IMG/VR virus record: IMGVR_UViG_3300036790_000425
Span: 1-64,000 of that record
Direction: 5' to 3' (one strand)
Length of the DNA stretch: 64,000 nt
Source: a virus
Positions 47,501 to 54,800 of this stretch are shown piece after piece (the stretch's first letter is position 1; each line of letters starts with the position of its first letter). The translations under genes were made by a program, and so were the position numbers. Below the pieces are notes generated by a model. It saw nothing but the letters and a program-made list of their open reading frames with translations. It was not told where the DNA came from and ran no database searches.

Positions 47501-47534
47501 GAGCCGGGCGCCTCCCGGAGGAGGCACCCGGCTC
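47501..47534 (-). promoter_or_regulatory. Leader hairpin of the glycosylase operon
   Basis: GAGCCGGG, mismatch, GCCTCC, loop CGGA, GGAGGC, mismatch, CCCGGCTC: a 34-base hairpin in the transcribed leader, 25 bases before the start codon. The leader (about 47612 to 47477) also holds a CCCCGGC/GCCGGGG stem near 47587-47603. Could be an attenuator or stability element. Confidence 0.6.
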
Positions 47535-47618
47535 AGCAGGCGCCGTCTGGACTCCTGCGTGCAAAGGAAAACGACGCTAGGAGGCCCCGGCAGAGCCGGG
47601 GGGTTCCTTGCAAGGCCA

Positions 47619-47647
47619 AGACTAATACAGGTTTTCTTGCTAGTCAA
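47619..47647 (-). promoter_or_regulatory. Operator-promoter, copy 14
   Basis: Minus strand: -35 TTGACT (47642-47647), 17-base spacer, -10 TAGTCT (47619-47624). The operator core TAGCAAG-N5-CTGTA lies at 47626-47642, three bases shifted from the usual register (an aligned alternative -10 would be TATTAG). Overlaps the stop codon of the gene to the right. Confidence 0.78.
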
Positions 47648-47927
47648 CCCCGGAATCCCTCAGCCTTGCCTCAACCGCATCACGGACCGCCTGGCGGCCG
47701 TCCCCGTGCCGGTAGAACCGCTCGACCTCATCGCGGATCACCAGCTCCATCGCCCTGGCCGCCTCGGCCTTCACCACCGCCCGGACGTGCTCCGGGCGGC
47801 ACAGCTCGGTGATCGCGCGCTGCATCTCGGATGAGATGTCCAGCTCGTGCTGGAGGAGCGCCATCTTGATCTCGTGCGCCATGCCCTCGACGCGCATGGT
47901 GATGACGGGAATCCCGGGCTGGCTCAC
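47640..47927 (-). CDS. Small helical protein
   Basis: 95 residues from ATG or GTG at 47927 (overlap with the upstream gene). Mostly long charged helices (EMQRAITELCRPEHVRAVVK, AVRDAVEARLRDSG). Unrecognised. Confidence 0.6.
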   Translation of the reverse strand: MSQPGIPVITMRVEGMAHEIKMALLQHELDISSEMQRAITELCRPEHVRAVVKAEAARAMELVIRDEVERFYRHGDGRQAVRDAVEARLRDSGVD

Positions 47928-48226
47928 GGCCGGACGGCCTTCTCAACCTCGTCCTGCCAGCGGATGCCGACCTGGCCCGACCACTGGCGCATGGCGTCCA
48001 GGAAGAAGACGGCGGCCTCGGTGACCCGGCCCGGGTCATACTCGGCCGCCAGGCGGCCGTGATCATCCTGGTACATGGTCAGCAGCGGCTCCCCGCCGCG
48101 GGGATCCGGGATCACGATCCGGAACTCGGGGCCGGCCGGGACCGCGGACCGGGCGGACGTGTCCGGGGCGGGCGCGGGCGGGGCGCCGGGCATCCGGGCC
48201 ATCATGTGGTCGGGGTGCTGGCTCAC
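47924..48226 (-). CDS. Small protein of unknown function
   Basis: 100 residues from GTG 48226, chosen for GAGGAGCG upstream and a GTGA overlap. N-terminal Met/Pro/Ala-rich 35 residues, then strands (FRIVIPDPRGGEPLLTMYQD) and helix (EAAVFFLDAMRQWSGQVGI). Unrecognised. Confidence 0.6.
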   Translation of the reverse strand: MSQHPDHMMARMPGAPPAPAPDTSARSAVPAGPEFRIVIPDPRGGEPLLTMYQDDHGRLAAEYDPGRVTEAAVFFLDAMRQWSGQVGIRWQDEVEKAVRP

Positions 48227-48456
48227 TTGCGCTCCTCGGGGATCTCGATGCCGGTAAACGGGTCCATATTCCCGGCCAGGCGCTCCCAGCCGGGGTTCGC
48301 GGCCTCCCAGGCGTCCCGGCGGGTGACGGCCGCCGGGAGGGCGGACGGAGCGCACGGCCCCGGGTGCAGCTCGGGCAGGTCGCACCAGTGGTCGATCAGG
48401 CCGTCCTCGGTTACCGGCTGGCGGCACCTGCGCTGCGGGTACTCGGCGGACTTCAC
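48223..48456 (-). CDS. Small Cys-containing protein
   Basis: 77 residues from ATG 48456 (ATGA overlap). RRCRQPVTEDGLIDHWCDLP followed by HPGPC gives a C-x(n)-H-x-C...H-x3-C zinc-like pattern common in small actinobacterial proteins. Unrecognised. Confidence 0.6.
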   Translation of the reverse strand: MKSAEYPQRRCRQPVTEDGLIDHWCDLPELHPGPCAPSALPAAVTRRDAWEAANPGWERLAGNMDPFTGIEIPEERK

Positions 48457-48785
48457 GGGATCCTCTCGCGTAGATCAGAGCGCAGCGCAGGTGCCGCCAG
48501 CCGGCGCGCGGGGGGAGGCTTCCAGCCAGTGCGCGCCAGATCGCGCTTCAGGCAGAACGTATTGATCCTGGCTGCGTTACCGCCCAGGTCTATCAGCCAC
48601 ATCAATACCCGGGCCAGCTCGTAGGGCACGACCAGGACAGCGACCATCAGCAGGATCAGCGGCCGGGCAGCTACCGCCAGCCACATCCAGCGCCAGTGCC
48701 GGTACGGCAGGTCCCTAGCCGGGTTCACCAGCGGGCACCAGAGCGACCGGAGTCTCCGCAGGACCTTCGCCCGGGTGATCTGCAC
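48453..48785 (-). CDS. Single-pass membrane protein with basic flanks
   Basis: 110 residues from GTG 48785 (GGAGGC upstream). Basic N-terminus, hydrophobic WMWLAVAARPLILLMVAVLV, second amphipathic stretch, basic C-terminus. Function unknown. Confidence 0.65.
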   Translation of the reverse strand: MQITRAKVLRRLRSLWCPLVNPARDLPYRHWRWMWLAVAARPLILLMVAVLVVPYELARVLMWLIDLGGNAARINTFCLKRDLARTGWKPPPARRLAAPALRSDLRERIP

Positions 48786-48801
48786 ACTGCCTCCGCTGTC
48801 A

Positions 48802-48836
48802 GGTTCCTAGCTATCCGCCAGGATAGTACAGGAACC
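48802..48836 (-). terminator. Nested inverted repeat between genes
   Basis: GGTTCCT-N3-TATCC-GCCA-GGATA-N4-AGGAACC: two nested perfect stems located six bases past the stop at 48842. AT-richer than surroundings. May be a terminator, processing hairpin or a repressor site. Confidence 0.5.
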
Positions 48837-48841
48837 CGGAG

Positions 48842-50452
48842 CTATTCGAGCGTGTCCTGACCGCCGCGCCGCAGGAACTCCATCGTGGCCGACACCTTCG
48901 CCGCCGGCAGGCCGCACCGCTCACAGGAGTCCGCGGCTGCCACCTTGTCCAGGCCGCCCGTCCCGCCGGTCGGGATCTCCTGCTTGTTCTTCAGGTCCCA
49001 GATCGCGATCTGATTATGGTGCTGCGCCATCCTGGTCGCCCCCTCCAGGCCGTGAACGTTGTGAGAGATGTCCAGGAACACATTCCCCGACTCATGATCA
49101 TGCCACGTCCCGAGATGCGCCCCGGGCTGCGCGAAGTGGCTGGCATGTCCCTGGATATAACTGCGCAGGACGTGATGTCCCTGCGGTCCGAAGAACTCGT
49201 GCGCCGGCAGGAAGTGGCTGCCCTCCTGCTGAGCCACCATGTAGCCGCCCGACGGGGACCGGCCCGAGGTCAGGCTTACAGAATGACCGCCGTTGCGGTG
49301 CGTCCGGTCGATGATCCGGTGCATATCCCGGAAGGAGCTGGTCGGCTCCCTGCTGCGCGCCTCAGTCCTGATCCCGGCGCCCAGCGGGAAGCGCACCACC
49401 TGGTCGCCGCGCTTCACGTGCAGGTGCGTGAACGACACCTGGCGGGCCGGGTGCGACGGCGGGACCGGGTCGCCGTCCTCCAGGTAGGCCAGGGTGACGT
49501 GCGGCCGGTAGTCCTGGTGCTCGCTCGCGCTCAGGTCCTCCAGCTCGCGGCGCAGCTGGCTGATGCCGGGCACGTAGGCCGGGACGAAGACCGGGGTCTT
49601 CCCGTCACTGGCCTCGCTCGGCGGGAAGGTGCCCGTGCCGCGCAGCACGCCGTGCAGCGGCTTCGAGCGGGCCCCTGCCTCGGCCGCCCGCTGCATGGCG
49701 GTGCCGAACGCCTCGTCGCTCAGCCCCTTGCCCAGGTAGACCACCGTGATGTGGGGCTCGTCGTCCACCCCGCCCGGGACCCGCTCGATCAGGCCCTCCG
49801 GGATCGGCAGGTAGATCATCCCGCTGCGGGGCGCTACGTCGTAGCCGGCTACGCCCTCGCGAGGCTCAAGTTTCGTTGACTCTTGCTCTTGAACATCCAA
49901 GGAAACCCCGCCTGCACTTGAATGATCGCGCCGGACTGATGCCGACTTGCGAACGTTGTCCCAGGACTTGGCGAAGGCCGGGTGCAGGTCCAGGTGCTTC
50001 ACCTCTCGCGGCGCGAACCAGCCGGCCCCGGCGATCTCGTGATCGGTCTCGCCCCGGCCGCGCGGGGTGAACAGCTCCGGCGAGTCGTAAGAGACGGTGT
50101 GGAACTTCCAGTCACCGCAGTCGGTGGACACGGTCGTGGACCGGTGGCTGGTGCCGCGCGGCAGCGCGCCCATCTCCTCCCGGAACTCCCGCAGCGCGCC
50201 GTCCTCGGGGCTCTCGTCCTTCCCCCTCGCGCCGGACGGGATTGACCAGGTGTCCGGGTGATCCACGGCCGGGCTGCGCTTCTGAAGCAGGTAGCGGACC
50301 TGGCCGTCCTCGCCCTTGTGGCGCATCAGCAGGCCCGCCGCGCCGTACGCGCCCCAGTGCTCATGACCCTTCGAGCAGGTGACCATCCGGTCGCCGTCCG
50401 AGCCAGAGGCCACGCGCACGGCGGACGGCCTGATCTCGTTATACCCGGTCAT
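48842..50452 (-). CDS. Nudix hydrolase and 2H phosphoesterase protein (internal start)
   Basis: ATG 50452 overlaps the HNH stop (ATGA), so this 536-residue part can be made by itself. Nudix domain about residues 15-150 with all box residues; 2H domain about 220-375 with two HxT tetrapeptides, as in 2'-5' RNA ligase/cyclic phosphodiesterase-like enzymes. Known members hydrolyse ADP-ribose-type diphosphates (Nudix) or 2',3'-cyclic or ADP-ribose 1'',2''-cyclic phosphates (2H). With an ADP-ribosyltransferase array next door, a role in NAD or ADP-ribose turnover or in RNA-end repair is inferred. Confidence 0.75.
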   Translation of the reverse strand: MTGYNEIRPSAVRVASGSDGDRMVTCSKGHEHWGAYGAAGLLMRHKGEDGQVRYLLQKRSPAVDHPDTWSIPSGARGKDESPEDGALREFREEMGALPRGTSHRSTTVSTDCGDWKFHTVSYDSPELFTPRGRGETDHEIAGAGWFAPREVKHLDLHPAFAKSWDNVRKSASVRRDHSSAGGVSLDVQEQESTKLEPREGVAGYDVAPRSGMIYLPIPEGLIERVPGGVDDEPHITVVYLGKGLSDEAFGTAMQRAAEAGARSKPLHGVLRGTGTFPPSEASDGKTPVFVPAYVPGISQLRRELEDLSASEHQDYRPHVTLAYLEDGDPVPPSHPARQVSFTHLHVKRGDQVVRFPLGAGIRTEARSREPTSSFRDMHRIIDRTHRNGGHSVSLTSGRSPSGGYMVAQQEGSHFLPAHEFFGPQGHHVLRSYIQGHASHFAQPGAHLGTWHDHESGNVFLDISHNVHGLEGATRMAQHHNQIAIWDLKNKQEIPTGGTGGLDKVAAADSCERCGLPAAKVSATMEFLRRGGQDTLE

Positions 50453-51877
50453 GCCACCAGTTCGAGGTGTTCCCGGATATAGGCCACCGTCAGCTCGAAC
50501 AGCACCGGATCGTCCCCGAGATTCCGTACTCGGAAGTTGCATCCCACGCACAGCAGCTTGCGCTTCTTGCCCGTGACGTGGTTGTGGTCCACGCACAGGC
50601 TGATCCGATCCGAAGCCCCTGCCTCGATCGGGCAGATCGCACACTTGCCGCCCTGGGCGGCCAGCATCTCCTCGTACTCCTCGATGGTGATGCCGTAGGT
50701 CCGCTTCAGGTAGACGTTGCGCACGTACCTGGCCCTGCCACCCTTGCGCTCCATCATCCGGGCCTGAGCCGCAGCCTGGTGAATCGTCGCGCACGGCGGG
50801 CAGTAGCTCCCCCTGAACGTGGCGCGGGTGCCCTCCGTCCCGCATGTGGCGCACCACCTCGGGGTCTGGTCGGTCCGGTACCGCTTCATGCGCTCGACCT
50901 GCTGAGTGCTGCGGCACTTCTTGCACACGCCCCGGAAGTAGCCCTTCGGTCCGGCCTTCTTGCCGGGCGGAGTCCAATCGAAATGATCCTGGTCCTGCGG
51001 CTTGGTCTCGTGGCAGCGAGTGCAGGTCTTGGTGTCCATAGCCACTAATGTTACCCGGAGAAACATTGCCGGGGCCGGACGCGCCGGGCTCAGAGAAGAC
51101 GAGTTTCCTGATCTTCTCCAAAATCCTATCAGGACTATAGGAAAGCCATTTCTCGATCAGGTTGCCAGCGTCCTGCCAGCCGTCGCCCTCGTCACTGAAG
51201 GCCCGGCGGCGCTCAGCGTGCAGCCGCTCCCACAGGGCCCTGGCCTGCCGGGTGCGGGCGGGCTCGGCCTGGCGCAGGATGGCCCGGGCCTCGGTGGCCA
51301 CGGCACGGGCCTGGGACAGGATCGCGGGATCGAAATCGGCGGCCGAGTGCGCCGGCAGGTGCGGCGGCCGGACCGCCCACTTCGAGTCGCTGAGATCCCA
51401 GGCCGCGTAGGGCTTGATCCGCCGGATATCCCAGGCACCCGGGTTGACGTAGCCGGTCAGGTCAAAGTGACCGCCGCAGTCCGGGTGCCAGTCCGGGTCG
51501 TTGAAGTGCCTGCGCAGGACATCATTCAGCGCCGCGTCAATCGCGGCATCACCCTTCTTCGGCCAGCCGACTGCACGGTTCCAGTTCCAGGCCTCGTAAT
51601 CCACGCCGATCAGGATGTCCAGGTCCGTGGCCGCGTCGTTGGGACGGCCGCCGGCCCACTCGCTGGCGCTGCCGCCGGCCAGGTAGACCTTCAGGTACTC
51701 TTGCCACTCCGAGCCAGTCAGGCCGCCGTCTACGCGCAGCGCCCGGTCCAGCCGCTCCATGATGTCGTGGCGCACGGCCGGGCGCAGCTCGTGACGGCTG
51801 TTGAACAGCACCGGGTCAAGCCCGCTGGTCGGCCCGAAAATGCCGCTGGACGGCAGGTACCGGGCTGCCTCGGTCAC
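48842..51877 (-). CDS. Continuous frame: nucleotidyltransferase-like + Nudix + 2H phosphoesterase, interrupted by HNH
   Basis: GTG 51877 overlaps the ART-array stop (GTGA). The frame is open for 1,011 codons. Residues 1-275: nucleotidyltransferase-like (LAGGSASEW... DLDILIGVDYEAW). Residues about 280-475 are Pro/Gly/Arg-rich and coincide with the HNH gene in another frame, so they look like a shadow. From ATG 50452: a complete Nudix box (GARGKDESPEDGALREF then REEMGA), then a 2H phosphoesterase with both HxT motifs (EPHITVVYL, RPHVTLAYL), then a domain with GTWHDHESGNVFLDISHNV and NNQ-like NQIAIWDL, ending with a CERCG knuckle. Either two genes around an inserted HNH gene, or one former gene. 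Confidence 0.6.
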   Translation of the reverse strand: MTEAARYLPSSGIFGPTSGLDPVLFNSRHELRPAVRHDIMERLDRALRVDGGLTGSEWQEYLKVYLAGGSASEWAGGRPNDAATDLDILIGVDYEAWNWNRAVGWPKKGDAAIDAALNDVLRRHFNDPDWHPDCGGHFDLTGYVNPGAWDIRRIKPYAAWDLSDSKWAVRPPHLPAHSAADFDPAILSQARAVATEARAILRQAEPARTRQARALWERLHAERRRAFSDEGDGWQDAGNLIEKWLSYSPDRILEKIRKLVFSEPGASGPGNVSPGNISGYGHQDLHSLPRDQAAGPGSFRLDSARQEGRTEGLLPGRVQEVPQHSAGRAHEAVPDRPDPEVVRHMRDGGHPRHVQGELLPAVRDDSPGCGSGPDDGAQGWQGQVRAQRLPEADLRHHHRGVRGDAGRPGRQVCDLPDRGRGFGSDQPVRGPQPRHGQEAQAAVRGMQLPSTESRGRSGAVRADGGLYPGTPRTGGMTGYNEIRPSAVRVASGSDGDRMVTCSKGHEHWGAYGAAGLLMRHKGEDGQVRYLLQKRSPAVDHPDTWSIPSGARGKDESPEDGALREFREEMGALPRGTSHRSTTVSTDCGDWKFHTVSYDSPELFTPRGRGETDHEIAGAGWFAPREVKHLDLHPAFAKSWDNVRKSASVRRDHSSAGGVSLDVQEQESTKLEPREGVAGYDVAPRSGMIYLPIPEGLIERVPGGVDDEPHITVVYLGKGLSDEAFGTAMQRAAEAGARSKPLHGVLRGTGTFPPSEASDGKTPVFVPAYVPGISQLRRELEDLSASEHQDYRPHVTLAYLEDGDPVPPSHPARQVSFTHLHVKRGDQVVRFPLGAGIRTEARSREPTSSFRDMHRIIDRTHRNGGHSVSLTSGRSPSGGYMVAQQEGSHFLPAHEFFGPQGHHVLRSYIQGHASHFAQPGAHLGTWHDHESGNVFLDISHNVHGLEGATRMAQHHNQIAIWDLKNKQEIPTGGTGGLDKVAAADSCERCGLPAAKVSATMEFLRRGGQDTLE
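50449..51039 (-). CDS. HNH endonuclease, endonuclease VII-like, nested between domains
   Basis: 196 residues from ATG 51039 (an earlier ATG at 51066 is in frame). Three zinc knuckles (CTRCHETKPQ, CKKCRS, CATCG... CPPC), then the nuclease core typical of recombination endonuclease VII-like HNH proteins: MLAAQGGKCAICPIEAG, LCVDHNHVTGKKRKLLCVGC, NFRVRNLGDDP. The DHNH and CxxC...CxxCN residues are present. Such free-standing enzymes often act as homing endonucleases in phages. It lies in a different frame from the surrounding continuous frame, and AT-rich sequence flanks its upstream edge (51105-51160). Confidence 0.87.
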   Translation of the reverse strand: MDTKTCTRCHETKPQDQDHFDWTPPGKKAGPKGYFRGVCKKCRSTQQVERMKRYRTDQTPRWCATCGTEGTRATFRGSYCPPCATIHQAAAQARMMERKGGRARYVRNVYLKRTYGITIEEYEEMLAAQGGKCAICPIEAGASDRISLCVDHNHVTGKKRKLLCVGCNFRVRNLGDDPVLFELTVAYIREHLELVA

Positions 51878-54800
51878 GCCGTCAGCGCCTTGCGCTCGGG
51901 TTCGGTCCACGCACCTTCCGTGCTGCGCAGGATCTCTGCTGCCTCGTCCGCGGTGCCGGCCAGGTGACCGGACATCTGCCGCAGCAGGTCCGGCATGCTC
52001 TCCGCGAGCGGCAGGTGCTCGCACCTGGCCGCCAGCGTCCCCAGGGCGGCCGACACGATCCGCAGGGCGCCGGGTACCTCGTGCAGCATGGACACGACAT
52101 CCTCGGCGCTCTGGGGCTGGTAGGACGCGATCCGCATCGGCATGTCCCGCAGCGCCCGGGCGACCGACACCGGCTGCGCCTTCTCAGGCAGACTCGCCGC
52201 GGCGGCAGCCTCGTGCACCTGGTGGATGAAGCTGGCCGGCAGGGGCTCGCGCAGCGCGTGCACGGTGCCCTCCGTGGCCTCCCGTGGCTCGCTGAGGTAG
52301 CGCGAGACCTGGTCCCGGGGCACGTGGATCTCCACGACGCGCGGGCTCGTCCAGTCCCGCTGCCCGGCGATCAGGGCGGCGCCGTCCCGGCTGGTGGTCA
52401 CCGTGGGCTGGTCCGGGGACTGGGCCGGACGCAGGCCGCCGGACTGGATGCCGGCGGTGTCGTCGTGGTGCGCGCCGTGGTAAAGCACGTAGGGATCAGC
52501 GGGCTGACCCAGTGCGGCCTCATGATCGCCCCAGCCCTCGTCCTCCTCGTCATACCGGGACTCGATGTGCTCCGGGACCGGCATCTCGCGGTGCACGCCG
52601 AACCCGGTCCGGCTGCGCACGTCGCCTGGGTTCACCCGGCGCGAGTTTCCTCCCTCGTCATGAGTCGGGTCCTTCTCGACGTCGTCGGCATGCGGGGTGA
52701 CCTCGAAAACCCTGGGCCGGCCGCCGTGCGCCTCCGCCGCGCGCTCGGCGTAGTCCCAGGCGCTGCCCGGGTCCGCCGTGGCGAAAGCGTGCGTGCCGTC
52801 GTGATCCTGCGGGAAGTTCCGCCGCCCGCTGCCCTGCGGGGTGATCTGATCCGGATCGCCGCTGTCGTTCGTGCCGTGGTAGTAGGGTCCCCGGGCCGGC
52901 TCACCGCGCTTGCCCCGGTCCAGGGCATCCATGTCCCGGCGGAAATTGCGATCATGCTCGCCCTCGCTGGCGTCGAACATGCCGTAGCAGTGCTGGCACA
53001 CAGCCGGGCTCCGGCCGCCGCCCTCGCCGTGGTCACCCGGGCCAGGCGGCCGGAACCGGCGGCTGCCGCAGTCCGGGCAGGCGGCATCCTCGTGCGGGAC
53101 GGCCGGCTCCAGCGCGGCGGTGCGCTTCTGCTTCTCCAGGGCGCGCAGGCCCTTCCGGTAGGGCTCGTAGACGGAATCCGTCTCGTCGTTCACCCAGCTG
53201 TAGCTCTCCGGGCCGTTCCGGTCGTCGCGCATGTAGCGGGCGGAGCCGTGCCAGGGCTCGTGCACGGCCAGCATCTGCCGGGGGTGCACGTCACCGCGCA
53301 TGATCACGTGGTGGTGGCCCTCGCCCCACTCCCTCAGCTTGCCCTGGTCGTAGCTGCCGTCCTTATTGCGGGCATGCCAGGGTGACTCGGCGTTGCCGGA
53401 GATCTCATCCGGGTGGGCGTGGTACTCCACGACAGCCGCATGCCCTGAGTGATCATCCAGGATGTCGTCCGGGCGCTTAGTGGAGGCCCACACGCCGGCC
53501 GACGGGTCATCCAGGTTGTGGTCCCCGGCATCGCCCCGGGCGCGGCTGCGCTGGAGTCCGTGCTGCCGGATCGAGTCCACGTTGTCCAGCGGGGTGTAGT
53601 GCCAGAGCCGGACGCGCCCGGCCGGGATCTCGGCGGTGCCGGGATCGGCCGGCAGCTCATCTCGGCTGTGCAAGGCGCCCTCCTTCGGGATGCCGACGTC
53701 GGTATAGTTCACCGTGCCGTGCTGACCTGGCCGGTGGCTGACCGGGACGTGGCGGTCCACCGGATGCCACGTCCAGCCCGGCGGGTTGTGCTCGGGGTGC
53801 AGGGGGTGCACCGTGCCCTCCTTGCCGGGCTCGCCCACCCAGGCCCCCTCCACGTGCACCGAGGAGCCGGGGTGCAGCCGGACCTCCGCCTCCGACGGCA
53901 GCGACTCGTGCCTGCCGCGCCACATCGGGTGCGAGCGGGAGATGGCCTGGGACTCCGGGTGCTCCAGCCGGGACTGCCACACCACCGGCCGGGTGCTCGG
54001 GCCGCCCCGTTCGGGGCCGGTGATAACGCCCTCCGGCTTCGCGCTCCAGTGCATGCCGAGCGAGCGGGTGCCGGAGATGTCCTCGCCGGCCGGGCGGCGC
54101 TCGCCGCGCCACAGCCGCAGGCCCGGCTCGGGCCTGCTGGCCACGTCCAGCATCTTCCTGCTGTAATCCCGGTCATCGGCAGCCGCCAGGCCCTCGCGCT
54201 GGGAGTCGATCATCGGCGGCAGGTGGCTCAGGTCCGGCGGCCGGTGCGGGCTCAGGCCGCTGCCGGGGAAGTCCCGGGACAGGCCGCGCCCGTGCCGGTC
54301 GTTGGCTACCTGGATCTTGGCATCGGTGTAGTGACGGCGGGCCAGCGCCGCGGCGTCCTCATGCCCGGCACCGTCCAGGGCCAGGGCGTAGTGCCAGGTG
54401 AAGCCCCGGCCGTGGCGCCGCTCGTCCGGGTCCTTGTCGCTCGGCCGCGGGTGCCTGTCCCAGGACTCCCGGGGCCGGGCCTCCTCCAGCGCCTGCCGCT
54501 TATCGGTCATGACGTGCGCGGCATGATGAGCCAGCTCATGGATGCTGCCGTGCTCCGGGGCCACGGCGGAGTCGATGTCCTCGCGCGGCATGAAGAAGCT
54601 GGCCTGACCGAGCATCTTCCGCAGCGTGCCGGTGCGGTCCTCCGGAGCCTGGCCCAGGTGCGGGTGCTCCTGGCTGACTTTCGCCTCGACGGCGGCGTGC
54701 ACTGCGCGGTTGGGCTCGGCAGCGACGTGATCAGCCACAGCGGTGCGGCGGACCCGGGGGAGCGGGATCTGGCTGCGCGTGGCCGCGTACCCCTCCGCTG

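Noticed and set aside
48842-52024. A start for the nucleotidyltransferase frame at 52024
   Set aside because: The first 49 residues are low-complexity and lie within the end of the ART-array gene; GTG 51877 with a GTGA overlap fits better.
54525-54560. HELAHH in the ART-array protein as a zinc metalloprotease
   Set aside because: Only the HExxH-like string is present; no third ligand or surrounding protease pattern could be identified, so it is not called as a domain.
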